From the NCBI RefSeq assembly GCF_910592395.1, contig NC_088314.1:17583998-17647997 (forward strand): a DNA stretch of 64,000 bases, read 5' to 3'. Below the pieces are notes generated by a model that made no database searches, was not told the origin of the DNA, and saw nothing but the letters and a program-made list of their open reading frames with translations. The translations under genes were made by a program, and so were the position numbers. This document shows positions 23,401 to 36,025 of this stretch, one piece after another. Within the stretch, counting starts at the first letter, position 1, and the number at the start of each line of letters is the position of its first letter. The DNA comes from Lineus longissimus. Lineage: Eukaryota; Nemertea; Pilidiophora; Heteronemertea; Lineidae.

Positions 23401-24220
23401 TGTTTCCGCGTTATCAGTTTCAATGGAACTGCGGCTCAACTACTACTCCAGGTAAATGGCGTCATCATTATAAATCAACCATAATTGGAGGCCATGTCAC
23501 CCTGGCCAATCATTCAATAGTTTTGGGCATTACACAATTACCACAACAGGCGAGGCGGTACTGTTGTTACAACTGGGCCTGGTTGATCAAAACAACTTTT
23601 GTCACTAACGCTGGCGTTAACTTAACATAGCGTTATCTCCTTCAGTTTTGCCCTTAGACTTTATAACGCCAAGTTAACGCCAGCGTTAGTGACAACACTT
23701 GTTTTGAACAAACGGGCCGCTCCATGATGCTGTGAGTTATGAATGGTCACTGGATTTAAGATAAAGATAAAGGTTTTCAACTTTGAAAAAAAATTAATGT
23801 TTTTATCGGCCAACACCATACACCCCGTAAAAAAACTTTCATCGAAGTGAAAACTCGGCGTAATCTACAAAAAAAAAACTCAACGGGGTGCGCATTGTGT
23901 TGGCCGAAAAACCTGTATCTTAACATGATCGTGTAAAATTTCTGAAATGAGATACATGTACCGCCTAGACTTGTCGGGGCCTATCATAAAAGCAATTGTT
24001 GAGAATGCATTTCGAAACGTTCTGAAGTATTTTCTAAGCATGCATCTTAGGCAATTATACATTGCAATAACCATTATCTACGACTCTCTATTTCTTGGGT
24101 ACCAGTATGTAACATCATCAAATAATGAGACTATTGGAAATATTTGTAATATTTATGAGTTCCAACCAGTGGCCTTACATACTAGGGACAGGGGGTTTAA
24201 CTCTACATTTACTTACCCAT
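20437..24220 (-). CDS. Secreted four-helix cytokine-like protein, paralogue 1 (4 exons)
   Basis: Minus-strand coding exons: 24220-24217 (ATG+G), 22678-22437, 21891-21781 and 20823-20437, giving 247 residues. Introns have GT/AG ends and phases 1, 0, 0. The start is the first ATG after a TATA-like box, in context AAAATGG, with the donor gtaagt one base after it. The signal peptide runs to about residue 25 (...RLVCG/APVP). The mature protein begins with CSYDYWNDPC, then helix A (FFKQRAVNFTKMVMNLEWRK), loop VEGFPPIPD, helix B (VIRNANHALRVIAVFNEVI), helix C (FKEMDGYYQNQLCTFRLEM), TPDC, and helix D (YFIMRDTQKVLRGYAQLFE). Four Cys are shared with paralogues 2 and 3. Architecture and intron phases resemble LIF/OSM/CNTF-type cytokines, which are secreted ligands. 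Function is inferred. An unrelated secreted helical family is the alternative. Confidence 0.85.
22711..22734 (+). repeat. (GTTT)n microsatellite in intron 1 of paralogue 1
   Basis: Six GTTT units lie about 30 bp upstream (in the gene's sense) of the acceptor of the signal-peptide exon of cytokine-like gene 1. On the sense strand this reads (AAAC)n and sits next to the branch-point region. Confidence 0.85.
23575..23717. mobile_element. Palindromic MITE (CACTAACGCTGGCGTTAACTT family), full copy
   Basis: The left arm contains TTGTCACTAACGCTGGCGTT and the right arm is its reverse complement, both edged by GGCC(T/C)GNTTGNTCAAAACAA. The element is about 140 bp, has no coding capacity, and lies in the first intron of cytokine-like gene 1. 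A second copy at 43941 is interrupted by another element. Confidence 0.75.
23791..23912. mobile_element. Hairpin MITE (TCGGCCAACAC family), copy 1
   Basis: TCGGCCAACACCATACACCCCGT on the left pairs with ACGGGGTGCGCATTGTGTTGGCCGA on the right. The outer arms carry GGTTTTTC-like pairs. A relative lies at 39798-39953. Non-coding, in intron 1 of cytokine-like gene 1. Confidence 0.7.
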
Positions 24221-24380
24221 TTTCAGTTAATTTCTTGCAAATGAGTTGAGTTTTCACGTTGTCGAATGTCCGATTTTCGTCAATAAAACACGTCGTTGTG
24301 CAGCTTTTTGACCACTGTTTGGCGTCTTGTTCTCGGAGAGAACTTCGGTAACTTTCAGCTCTATCCATCTTGGCCATCGT

Positions 24381-24554
24381 ATTTATTAGGTGATGTATCG
24401 AAATCGAAACTTTTGATGCCTAAACCAAACTTTGCAACCAAGCGAAGTGATCAGCAGTAGCAGCCAGATTTGAATCGAAAATTCGCATGTGGGCTCCGGA
24501 AGTGGTAGTTCGCGCCGGAAGAGTTTCTGTTCCGGACTGGAAACTACCCAATCA
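24381..24554 (-). promoter_or_regulatory. Promoter of cytokine-like gene 1: TATA-like box, IRF/Ets-like module, CCAAT box
   Basis: In minus-strand order: CCAAT box read as TGATTGGG (24554-24548), then 15 bp, then GGAACAGAAACTCTTCCGG (24533-24515), then about 130 bp, then TAATAAAT (24388-24381). The coding ATG is about 165 nt further. The module differs from the ISRE consensus GAAANNGAAACT at one base and abuts an Ets-type TTCCGG. Paralogue 3 has the same parts at the same spacing. Confidence 0.6.
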
Positions 24555-24559
24555 AATCA

Positions 24560-27500
24560 GCGCTTCTTGGCTGCCTCCTTCGCTACCAGGGTCAGCAGAG
24601 CAATCAAAATGAACTTGCAGTTCCGGACGGGATTTTTTGTGTGACAAATGTGAAACCTCTTAAGTGTTTTGCAAACATGAATTTAGGTTGAATACCTCGA
24701 AACGAAAGCTGCGAGTCGTATAGTTTTGTAAGCGGGTTTGACGTATGTAGCTTAGGCGCATTCACCGAACAGTGGTGATTGAGAAAAACAAAAGCAAAAG
24801 CATGTAATTGATCAAATTGGAAAATTATTTCCGAAAATTAGAATAAATTGAAATGCTTACGATGTTTTGCTAATTTTAGTTCCATTCGTCATGTATTGAT
24901 GTGTCTGTTCGATCAGAAGTCAGGATAATTTTCATTGCTTTCTTCAGCAGAAAACGAATGGTGGACGATTTTTATCCAGTTCAGCAGTTCCATAACAAAT
25001 CCACCTGTTGCTCCGGATAGAAATGCAAGATGGTCCGTTGGCACTGACTAAAAGATCGAGTATGTCGCACCGGGTGTGTCAACATCTAAATGAAATGTTC
25101 AAAAAATTAAATCTATTTGAAAGATACATATATGAAATTATATAGAAGTCTTTATTTTTTTTCAACCAAGTTATACATGTATCAATGGTCGTAAACGTTA
25201 AAAAAAACCCGTATGATGAACACTTACAAACCTTCCAAAGTTATGGAACTTACACTTCGTACATCGTCTTAGGGTGTTCCTTCCCTACGAAAAAATTATC
25301 AGGAATTCAGGCCATTATGAGGTCCTCGGTTAACTACCCCACCTATTTAAAGCAAATCTCGGGAAAATAAACATGCTTTTGTGATAATGATTATATCACC
25401 ATCAATATAAAATTAAATTTGCACAATGGTCAACGTGGTGCTATATAGTGCATCAGTGCTTGTACAACAATTCCAGGTCAAAAATCAATTCGAGAAGATT
25501 CTTAAAAGATATATTTAGTGAGGATAAGTTTAGTGCATATGTGAATATACAACCTTTAAAGTATCCTTGTAAGATTACAAACTTTACAAGATCCGTGTAA
25601 GATTCTTTCTTAAGATCTTAACTTAGAATCTTATAGGAATCATGGCACGAATGCACACTCTCATGTATATTGTACACGGAAGCTGAGATGATAATTTTAA
25701 AGAATCTTCTTAAAATATTATCTGTATTTTCGACTCGAGAAGAGTTCAAGCCAATTTCTTTTGAAACTATATAATGACTCAGAAATTGCTTGTAGAATTT
25801 TGATTTTTTTTTCTGATTATAGTACATGTACTTACATGTACTTTGATTTAACATTGTTTTTTATAAAAAAAACTTTTAAACAATGTTTTAAATGATATGT
25901 TGGTGGACGACCACACACCAGAAAACGAGAAAAATGAAAATCGCGAAAAATATATTTCTGATTGGGAAAACTGAAAGAAATGTTAGAATTCGCAAAAATT
26001 GAAAATCGTGAAATTTAAATTTTTCCAGAAATTTTGAATTTTTATTTAAATAAACCTCACACTTTTAAAAGAAAACTTCGCCTATTCCCGTCGCATGAAT
26101 AAATTACGGTCACCAAAACTGATAATAAAATCACTATCGCAGGCTAGTGTAGGCAACATACTTGGGCGACATTCTCCGAATCAATATTTATCAAGACATT
26201 CTTGGAAGATGGCCCACTTTCAAACACGGTAGGCCAAATCAATTTTTATTACATAAATGATACATGTATGTCAATCTCAGATTGAATTGACAAATACATT
26301 GATCTTAACAGCGTCATTAAAACATATTATTTCAAATATCATTTATTTCGTTTGTTTTTATTCAAGAAATGTAAATTCAGTGTGTTTTTGAAATCGGCCT
26401 ACCCCTACAGGATTCTGAATAATATTGAGAGGCTGCAGTGCTACGTCAAGCGCCCAGTATCGTAAAATCTTTAAGCCGCTTCGTTACTCATAACTCCTAC
26501 TTATGCTCTTCATTGGTAAATTGGCATAAAACTAAACCAGGAACAAGCATAACCATATGTTTTGACTGATGGGGCGGCATTACAGTTTTATGATACTGGG
26601 CCCAAGAAAGATAAATAGGAGGTCAGGCTGAACGTCAGGCCTATGAAATTGCAGGCCCTTTGAACATAATTATTCAGACCGAATGAAACGCCTAATCTAA
26701 AATTGCGTAAACTTCGTGCTATTGATTTCTTTGAGTGTCATTTGCAATTTTATTTAAAGGGATGCTGCCCCAACTTTCTTTTAAACTGTGGAACCAGTGA
26801 TGCTTTCCCACGGAATGACACGATAAGGGCCCGGCAATCTGTCCCGACCCTCCCATCGTCTCTCTCGCGCTTCATTGCTAATGAGAACACTCGTGCCAAT
26901 AAAGACTATAATTGGCACCACATCAAAGTATGTCAACAGTGGAGTAGACCTAGTCTTGTAGATAGTGGGTCAACTTCCTAGAAGGTTTTGGACGAATTTG
27001 GTTTCGCCGAATAGGCCCTTGTTACGTTGCCCCTAGCAGTAGTGAAACGTAATCAATAAAATATCGGGCATTTGGAGTCTGTTGGATACTGATACTGATA
27101 CAGAGTTGTAGGCTTCCAAAATAAGAGACATTTATTTAAAATGAGGTAGGTAATTTGGCCTCTTTAAAGTCCATTGCAAACCAATTGCTGCTAGGGCCTT
27201 CTCAGTGTTTTCACCAAAAACTCGTTTTTCTGTTGGTGACATGCAGGCTTATCAGCGGAGTTCGTGAGTCCTAGGGTCATTGTCAAGCCATTGGGCTGAC
27301 GAACAACGCTTGATACATCGGTATGCAGGGAGCGGTAATCGTAGCTAATGAGAGCAGTTTCATAAAGGCAATATTCATCTCTCTATGCCTGCAGAACTGC
27401 TACGAGCAGCACTGTCTACCTGATCAGAAGTTTATTTATTAACCCTGCTCAGTCATTGCACCAGTCAGTGCTTATATGATCAAGCGGCGTCTGTTTAATA

Positions 27501-27923
27501 TGGGAACCTCGGGAGAACCAGGTAAATCTATTAAATACATGCTCATAAGGGAAGAAGGCCCAAAATAGCAAACGCAACAAGTATTTATCAATCTCGTCAA
27601 CGAGTAGACCATCCAACGTTTAGATTACTATAATAGTACCGCTTTTATGACCTAATCCTATTGAAGGAATGAGCTGATTCTGCAAAGATCGCAAAAGAAC
27701 CGCTTGAAACAAAAATCTTTCATTCGGCGATAGGCCTATCCTGGTGATCTCTGAACCAGGGATCGGCAAGGGGCTTGTGTGGGGATGGCCCGACCCCAAG
27801 TTCACTCGTCAATGAGTGTTAATAAATCGACAACTCTGACAACAGTCCAGTCAAATATAAATAATGCAAGCGCCTATTATTTTACACATAATTCTAAACA
27901 GCAAACATTATTTTATGGTGATT
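24560..27923. other. Intergenic, no supported gene
   Basis: AT-rich sequence between paralogues 1 and 2. Open frames are short and lack splice partners. No copy of the YWNDPC or RGY exons was found here, so there is no extra paralogue or relic between these two genes. Confidence 0.55.
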
Positions 27924-30900
27924 TTAGAGGTCATATTCCTCCCCATTCGACATTTCGTAAATCCTCCGAAACACATTTTCGTAACCTCGCACGATATTCT
28001 GGGAGTCCCGGATCATGAGAAATTGGCGGTCATGGCGCCTGGCAGGGTCGTGCTCCGGTTGTGTTAGTGCGCTTGGAATGACGCTGAAATCCACACAATT
28101 CGGTGTGCGTATCCGCCGCAATCTCATCTCTACGCGTAACTCGCACAGCTGGTGTTCATAGTAAAATTCCATTTCATGAAACACTCTGCCAAGGCGCCAG
28201 GGCGTGGATTTAGGAGGTGACCGTTCTCGTTTTAGTTCTCTGACAATGTTCCTATTCAAGACTGCAATACCCATTAGGGCATTCGTGGCGTTTGCTATGA
28301 CATCTTCCTTCTAAAAAAAGGAAAAGAATTCAACGATTGCAATTGCAAAATGTGCACGCTGTTTTACCTAGGCAGGTAGCCAATTCAATGAAAGATGTGC
28401 AGCATTCCATTGCCCTATGTTCCTATGTACAGTGACAACGTGTGTGTAAATTTCATTTAAATGTTGTCTTTGGTGTTCAAGTAAGGTAAAAAGAGAAATG
28501 CCAGTCAAAATGTCAACAGTATTGCTCAAGAGTCACCTATAGAAATTACACCAATGATAAATTAACCCACCATCCTGTTTCCATGCTGCCCTAAGCCTCT
28601 TCTACCTCGCATTAACTGATGGAAATGTTGTTTTAAACTATGACCTTTATCCGTCCAGAACAAAAACAGATCCAGAAATAATCATACAGGTGCTTCATGG
28701 CACTTGATTGACAGATATCACTTGAGACACCTACAAGCAACGTCTCGAGGACCATTTGGGACATTGCAAGTTTTGACAAGTTTTCTTCAATTGGCTGTCC
28801 AATAAAGGATGACAAAGTTTTCTGCTCCATATTCTTAGAATGAGCACAGAAATACCAGATATATATATACGGACTAAATATTATTAACATGCAAGAAACG
28901 AATCAAGATAATCAGACTTAGAAGTTTGGCGCATTGTTTTCCATTTGATATAAACCGTACCTCAGTGTCCACACCAACCGTCACCACCGGTACTGCCGGT
29001 AGCCCGGCTAAGTGAGGTTCATTCCTACTCAAGAGATCCAGGTATCTTATCTGAAAAAGAATCACTCAGACATCAACTTTTATGCACCATCAAGAAATTT
29101 TACAATTCGGAAACGCGAAATATTGCTATCTCCCTCATAATGGGATATTCTTTCCAATTGTGTTTCATCCCCCGATAAGTCAAACCCGATATCCATGCTT
29201 AAAGCTACCAGGTGACACAAAAAAGGTTGTATGATTTTGATCTTGAATTACTCCGAAAATATAAATTTATTCTAACAACAAAATGTCGGCCACATGGCGC
29301 TGAGATCAACACGTTTGTTTTAAAGTTTGTTGAGACGACACCAATGTTTGAATATTCCTAGTGTACATTGCTTATTCGCAATGTATGATGTGATGAGTTG
29401 TACCAAAATGCATATCATTATGTACGATATTTTGATTATAATGCCAGGCCTTACTAATGCTCTATTTCCAGAAAAAGCTGATTGATACCTGATATCATTT
29501 TAAGCAGTTTAAGCTGGTTACAGCTGACTCGGGCCCAAGGTGACACACTTGAAGCAATACAAACATTGTTAGCATAAGGCCAGGTCAAATTTGAAATAGG
29601 ATTATCGTCACAGCCTTCACTTAAAATCGGGAAGGGAATTTTTTTCAAAAATTCAGCTCGCTCTCAGAACCAGCCTAAATGATCACCTTTCAATCACTGT
29701 TGATTCTGCTGAATTGTAAGTCACACGAAATAAGAAAATGCACCAGTTGCCTTTTTGGCATATATGTTAAGAAATGTCAGTGTTATCTTAAGTTTTTTAA
29801 GACACCCTGTAAAGAAAAAGTCACCACTGGCTATTTTTGGCATGATGTTAATAAATGTCAGTGTCAGCGATTTTTGAGACACCCTGTGAAAAAAAAAGAA
29901 ATGGAAGATAGAAAATATTTTCGATGCATCAGAGAAAAGGGCGAGTTGTCACTTTAACCTGGCCTTTTATCAGTTTTTAGGCGCTTTTAAATTGTGTAAA
30001 ATCTTCAAGTTGAGATTATTTTGTTAACGTGATCTATCCTTGCATAAGAGGTCTTTGTATCGTTTCTGACATTCACTCCATCAACGTTCGAGTGCATTGA
30101 AAACCGACCCGGAGTCCTTTAGCGGGAGGGGGACGTTATCGATGACCTATGGTTTTTTTTCTAACAGATAAGATGAGATTATGATCCTACGATATAATAC
30201 GTTACAAATTATGATCGATGAGTTAATGGCAGCGTGGCCAATCTGAACGGCTCGGAGGCGCTGTGCTGTGTAACGCAGTACCATTCGGTCTATTTTCCCG
30301 TTAGATAAGCTCTAATACTAGTACATAAGTTTTCCTTACCTCTGAATTTGGGATAGGATTCTATTAAACATGTTAAAGGTTAACGATGATATGAATGTAA
30401 CACCCAACAGACAATGAATTTTATCACATGTACTATCAGAGATGTATGAGGATGTCCCTATGCATTTTTTGTATGTATATTGTATAGTTCCACCTATCTC
30501 AGGCCGGTACTAAATATAAGATTCAAGCCAAGTATTATGAACTTGGTCGTTGGATGCATTCAAACACGTTCAATTTCGATAAATACGCTGACAAGTTGTC
30601 CGATGCTTATGACGCCATGATCCGGCTTTGCCATTTTGCCGGTTTTGCAACATTTCTCAAAATCTTGGAGCAAATTATGGTACAAACTCATGATTAATAT
30701 CAAGAATTGATAATGACTAGTCTTTATTAAGTCTTATCAATATGCATTGAAACATTTGATGAAATAGCAGTATTGACTTCACAAAACCGAAAAGAATCCC
30801 AACTGTATCATTTAATACTAATTTAACTCACATAGTACTCCATCCTCCATTCCAAATATCCAACGATTCGGCGTAATGCGTCTGCCATTTCAAGAAAGAA

Positions 30901-31454
30901 CACATCGCCTTTCGATCGTTGATTGGGGTCTGCTGGGCGACCATCATCGCCACAGGGGTCATTCCAATACCCTGAACACGACCCGGTGGCTGTTGACGTC
31001 GGGGCCCCTCGGACACCTAGTGACGTCATCGTGGCGGATACAAGTAGCACCGCGCAAAAGAACTTTATGAAAGCTGTGGGTGCAATAAATGATTTAAAAT
31101 TAAGAGTTGGGTCTGCCAGATACGGTAGCTGGGAAAGGTTAATGATTTTTGTAAAACCTTTGAAAAAAGATCCAGAAATGTTTCGATCGATGGTCTAATT
31201 ATCTCCATAAGTGTCCCGGCGTTATCGTTGTACCACCTTACCTGACAATTTCTCATTTATGGGAATGAGCAGCAGTGTAGCAGCAGTGTATACACTGCTG
31301 GAATAAGGCATAGTTCAAATATTACTGGTCAAAAATCCTGTCACGGGTATCGTTTTTCATTGCAGAATGTTAAACACTCGGGTTTAGGATGTTGGGGGTG
31401 CAACAAACGAACACATGAAATAGTATTTTCAAAAACATCGCGGTACTCACCCAT
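27924..31454 (-). CDS. Secreted four-helix cytokine-like protein, paralogue 2 (4 exons)
   Basis: Minus-strand coding exons: 31454-31451 (ATG+G), 31073-30832, 29050-28961 and 28310-27924, giving 240 residues with intron phases 1, 0, 0. The start ATG is followed after one base by the donor gtgagt. The signal peptide is clear (MAFIKFFCAVLLVSATMTS..., cut near VRG/APTS). The mature protein has CSGYWNDPC, helix A (FFLEMADALRRIVGYLEWRM), a shorter second exon (30 rather than 37 codons) with LAGLPAVPVV, helix B (VIANATNALMGIAVLNRNIV), helix C (VFHEMEFYYEHQLCELRVEM), TPNC, and helix D (FLMIRDSQNIVRGYENVFRR). The last exon resembles paralogue 3 most, sharing SVIP and RHDR. One N-glycosylation site (NAT) sits in helix B, also in paralogue 3. 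It is probably a secreted ligand as for paralogue 1; no domain search was possible. Confidence 0.85.
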
Positions 31455-31550
31455 TTTAGATGAATCTGTGACAAGTTGTCTGTCTTTTCAAGGGTTGCCA
31501 AATGCACGTTTAGTCGATAACGTCAAGACTTTCGTAGGGAGATGGTAAAT

Positions 31551-31796
31551 TTTTATATACTTCTGATCGTTGCTATAATTTCGAAAATTTGATACTTCTT
31601 CCATTTTTGACACGGTTTTTATATGCTGGTGATACGAGTGGAAGTGAAATTTTTGGGTGTCATCAAATGTTGCACAGGTGCAAACTGATCAGTAGCATTG
31701 TTGTGAGTGATGGAAATTGAAAAACCGCGTGGGTTTAATGATATAATCAATATGTGTTATTGGAAATTGCACGTAGGATCCGGAGTTTTTGGTTCC
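31551..31796 (-). promoter_or_regulatory. Promoter of cytokine-like gene 2: TATA box and diverged upstream module
   Basis: GTATATAAAA (minus strand, 31560-31551) is a strong TATA box about 100 nt before the ATG, and no other ATG lies between. Further upstream, GGAACCAAAAACTCCGG (31796-31780) is a looser version of the IRF/Ets-like module of paralogues 1 and 3. Its spacing to the TATA box is longer (about 220 bp), and the CCAAT box is not at the shared distance. Confidence 0.5.
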
Positions 31797-32159
31797 TGAC
31801 TATTTTTTGTCAACTAAAGATATCTTAATTGTCAGCCATAGGAAGCCAATACGTGCGGTAGTTCCGGTCGAATGCCTGCACTCCTATGACGATGTCGGTT
31901 TATATATTTTTGTCATTATACTCATATCTTCTTTGATATAGTCATAAATATTCAATATATTTGTAAATTAGCATCTTTATAGGCCGAATTGTTCGCCGGA
32001 ACCAACTCGGGATTAATGTGGATTAAGATGATTGATGGAAATTCGGAAATTTTATTATGTATAGGTGCATTTTAACACAGATGGCCTACAAATTTAACCA
32101 GATTTTCAGGAAGATGGTAGGCAAAAAAGTGTAAACACATTTAAACAGTACGGTTAAGG

Positions 32160-34649
32160 CAAGGAGGATTCCGCGGTGACGTCACGGCTTTTCCAAGATG
32201 GCGCTGCAGATTGTAAACAAACTCGATGAGACAAGACCACCATTGATTTTTTAAGCCTTTTAGCAGTTAAATTGTCGATGTTTGACCGCGACGCATCAAA
32301 TACTGCGTGGGGTTGTGAATCTGAAATGTTGATATGAAATTCCGGACAGTCGGGCAAGTAAATGGTGAAAAATAAACTGGTAGCTGACCACGGACATTTT
32401 TTGATAATCGACAAATTAGACATACATTGATATTTCCACTCTTTTCAGCCAACTGGCAGAAAAATCTCAAAACACGCCCCCTATTACCAAATTAGCAAAA
32501 TTCCAAATTTATTTTTTCATCAAATAATTTCTTTAATATCTGTAGACTTGCCACAACAAATATTTTTTCAATACCTCTCCAAATATGTACTTGAAAGTTA
32601 AAAACATGCACTCGTATAATTGATAGGCCTGGACCGTCCAACCTATGAATATTTATTAGTGGTCTTGTCTCCGATCCACGGCCAAGGGAAAATCAAGTCA
32701 TCAAATAAGGTTAGATATTTAGCATCAAATCAGAGTTATTAGTACTTTTCTGCTATGAAATAAGTCTTCAGAGAATAAGTTATCATTTGAATAATGAAAA
32801 GTGCTGTTTTGATGGGGAAAAATAGGGTTTTTTAAACCAAATAGCCGGGCACCAATCTTCCAAAATTAGCGATGGTTTCAAAACAGTCTCCCAAATATGG
32901 GGCAATCTCTTCATTACCATAATGGGATTTGGAGGCGTCGTTACAGATTTTACAAGTTCGAGACCTGTAGAACCTAAAACTCGCATAGATCCCCATAGAT
33001 CCCCACTATTTGTCGAGTTAGCGCCCCTGTAATATCATGCATTTTCGGACACCAGAACGAAATCTTCCTGCGGATATCGCGGTTTCGGTGATGATTTAAG
33101 GGGAAATTGACTGTTCTTAGTGTTGTATGGGACAGAAATGAGTTCATACTTCATGAATATATGAATACTAGCATTATACCCGTGGCGCAGGCAGGTTCAA
33201 ATGGGCTATATCTTGAATAGATTAAATTGCAATGAAAACCTAATGCAATATCAAAGGAGCAATATCGAAGAGACAAATTAATCAAACCATTTGTCCACAG
33301 ACTCGGACCTAGCTGTAGCGTGCTGTATGCGTGCATAAAAGGTATATCAATTGGTCCGATAGAGATGATGAGGTAATGTCAGTATGCCTCGTTCCTTAGT
33401 CAGCAATATGCCCCTTTTTATACGGAGAAGAAGAGGGAGAACTCAGATAGGCCTTCACATGTCGGCTTCCAAATGGCTCGAACCAACTGTACTATCACTA
33501 CTATAACTTAAAATACGTGCTCCTCCTACATGTAGCGATATCTCGGGCAAGGCACTTAGTCGACAGGCAAGCTAGAAGTTCAGAACCGTGAGCAGCTCCT
33601 TGATAAGGCCATGTCAGGTTCAGCGCGCCTCTTCAGATACATCAAGTATTGAAAGCTGTGGTGAGCACATAAAAAGACCATGGTCACCTTAATTTGAAAA
33701 TCCCTTCATAATCAAGGGCTGGCTCTGACTAAAACAGCACCCATAAACAATAGACCACCAATTTGACCCCAGCTCCTAACTGCGGGAAAACCCAAGTCCA
33801 GCAACCAAAAGTACCAAAAATACATTTTTGTTTACATTTGAACTGCACACATGCGTTTGTTTACAATTTCATTTCCCGCGAAATCTCGAAAATCAGGTGA
33901 CCTGCAATCGTGGATTGAATATAACATTAACCTGGGTTCAGCAGGTCAGCAGGTATACCGGCTGTTCCAATGATCCCCCTACAGCCAGCTGTTCAAAATA
34001 TAATGTTATTCACCCCACAGGGAGTGCAGGTAATTGATTAAGCCCCTGCATAACTTAACAGCAATGGCTTGGCTTCTGTGAGTGGTAAGGAGAATTGACA
34101 GTGTCCGATTAAAAATCCCTCATTACTGAACTGCTGAAGTAAATTTCCGAAAATAAACATAACGTTGCATCAGGATAACATATCACCTGCCAACGTGCAA
34201 ATTTCGAGACGAAACACTACCCCCAAATGGCATTTTATCGAGCCGCCTTATAGTATTATGATATAGATTTTATGATATGGGTGGGCTTCTAAGTCAAAAC
34301 AATAACAAACTCAACTGCATCTCTACCGTGTATCGCGTAGTGCATTGCCTAGTGTATTTCGTAGTCGATTTTAGCGGAGACATTATTTCCGCACTTTGGC
34401 CACGCCAAACGTCTTTTTTATTCGTGGAAGTTAATCTGCTCTGTAAATTTTTTTTACACAGGAAGAATCCATACTAGGTGTTGCAATATTTCATGTCTAT
34501 TGGTGTTTTTGTGTACAGGAGCGCACCAGACAGTGGGACGTGGAGATGAGTTCAATGCTGGTGCTGTCAGTAGACTGAATCTGATTGGCCATAGCGATCA
34601 GTAATGGGATGTGATCACGTGATGTGACGTCACCGCGGAATCCTCCTTG
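32160..34649. mobile_element. 2.49-kb DNA transposon with perfect 26-bp TIRs and 9-bp TSD (Mutator-like?)
   Basis: The left end CAAGGAGGATTCCGCGGTGA-CGTCAC recurs inverted and without mismatch at the right end. CGGTTAAGG stands immediately outside both ends (32151-32159 and 34650-34658). A 9-bp duplication with such ends fits Mutator-like elements best. Merlin (8-9 bp) or hAT (8 bp) are alternatives. No transposase frame remains, so it is non-autonomous. Each TIR contains the palindromic CRE sequence TGACGTCA, and just inside the left one is AAGATGGCGC, a YY1-like motif. It lies upstream of paralogue 2. Confidence 0.85.
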
Positions 34650-35002
34650 CGGTTAAGGTATAGAAATCAGTCGTTAGAAGTTCATAACTTTGTAACTTGG
34701 CTTTGTTGGTGTGCAGTTTCAGCGGAAATATTCACAAATAAACCAGAATATATTTTCCAAGCGCAACGGAAGAAACTGGTTTCTATCATTGCTTGACCAA
34801 AAATTCCGTTATTGAGTTACGAAATATCGTAAATTAGAAGTACGAAGTTTGTTAAACCCGCTATGTATATATTAGCTTGTTTAATCTTAGTTCGCAGTGG
34901 AGTAACGGCGATTCAAATATGAACTGTAAGCGATCGCTCCAGGCTAGTTGGCTGCCCACGACAAAATTGTCAATCCAAGTTTTTGAAGATGATGACTCAG
35001 GG

Positions 35003-35108
35003 ACGTATACACCTTTCCAGAAATGGGGCGCTGAGTGTCCGAAATAGTGATGTCATAAGGGGAAACTAGGCCTTATGGTGGAGGGACAAAGGAGATAGTC
35101 ATGGTTGA
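35003..35108 (+). repeat. Dispersed repeat, copy 2 (see 8250-8355)
   Basis: Matches 8250-8355 over TATACACCTTTCCAGAAATG, GGCGCTGAGTGTCCGAAATA and GTGGAGGGACAAAGGA, with a small insertion (CTAGGCCTTA). Confidence 0.7.
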
Positions 35109-35929
35109 CCAACACACTTGAATGCCTTTAATGACGGACAAGGGGGGAAAAGTTGGTTCCAATGCAAGCCACCAATTTCGGGAAGCATGTATACGGCTTG
35201 AAATTAGCGGCCTACACGTGAGACATTAATCAGCAATGATGATAAATTTCATCGAGCACTTGAGAGACGAAAGGGGGCAGGAGACGTGTTAGCGGGCGGT
35301 AGAGCTTTCAAGATGGCCGCCATACACAAATGTCCGGTTGGCATTTTACCTCATGCGGCGGACAATGCGAGCACTGTACCCCCCCCCCCCCCCCCCCACC
35401 TCCACCACGGAGCAAACACTACGCCAGACTCGTAACTGTTGCTGTCACATAGATTTGGGGAAAATTCATTATCCGCGCAGTTAGAAAGTTTTGGTTGACA
35501 TATATGGCTAGCAGTGTGTCCAATAATTAAGAAAAACTAGTTTTATTGAAGAAAACCTGGTTTTCTTCTTTCAAAACTTAATTTCATGGAAGAAAACCAC
35601 GATTTATTCAGTGAAACTAGGCTTTTAAGGAAAAAGCATAGGTTTATTATAAAAATCACGTTTTCTTTGTCAAAAACCAATTTCTTTGGCAAAAAAGACT
35701 ATGTTTTCTTAAAATTAAACCTATGCTTCTTCAAATAGGGGTGCAGAGGTTTACAGCGCCATTTTTAAAAACCCTGTGGCGACAACTTCAGATTATTTCG
35801 ACCTTTACGCCTAACACACGTAACGGGGGGGGGGGGGTATTGCTTCCTCTCGACATGATACTTCTTCCACATGTTAACTTCCCGACAAACAGGGTACAAA
35901 ACCATACCTCTGGATGGCCAGATCGAGAT

Positions 35930-36025
35930 AGAAGCAATGCAGGTGTCTTGCTCAAGGTCCTGGAGATGAAACAGCTTTGGTCCTTCCAGGAGTCAAACCT
36001 GCGGTCTCACAATAATCAGCCCAGT
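35930..36025 (-). repeat. Fragment of tRNA-related SINE (same family as 52405-52697)
   Basis: On the minus strand, GGTTTGACTCCTGGAAGGAC and GAGCAAGACACCTGC correspond to GGTTCGATTCTCGGAAGGAC and GAGCAGGGCACTTAACCTGC of the SINE at 52405-52697. The first motif is a B-box-like sequence. Boundaries are approximate. Confidence 0.5.

Noticed and set aside
24217-24379. Open frame starting MAKMDRAESYRSS in the leader exon of paralogue 1, and the similar MENRTLIENS frame at 48257
   Set aside because: Their ATGs lie between the TATA-like box and the expected transcription start, and splicing onward puts them out of frame with a stop after about 40 codons. The later ATG beside the donor fits all three genes.
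32154-32423. 89-codon minus-strand frame at the left end of the 2.49-kb transposon, considered as a THAP-like DNA-binding start
   Set aside because: The C2CH spacing is not met, and the frame runs out through the TIR.
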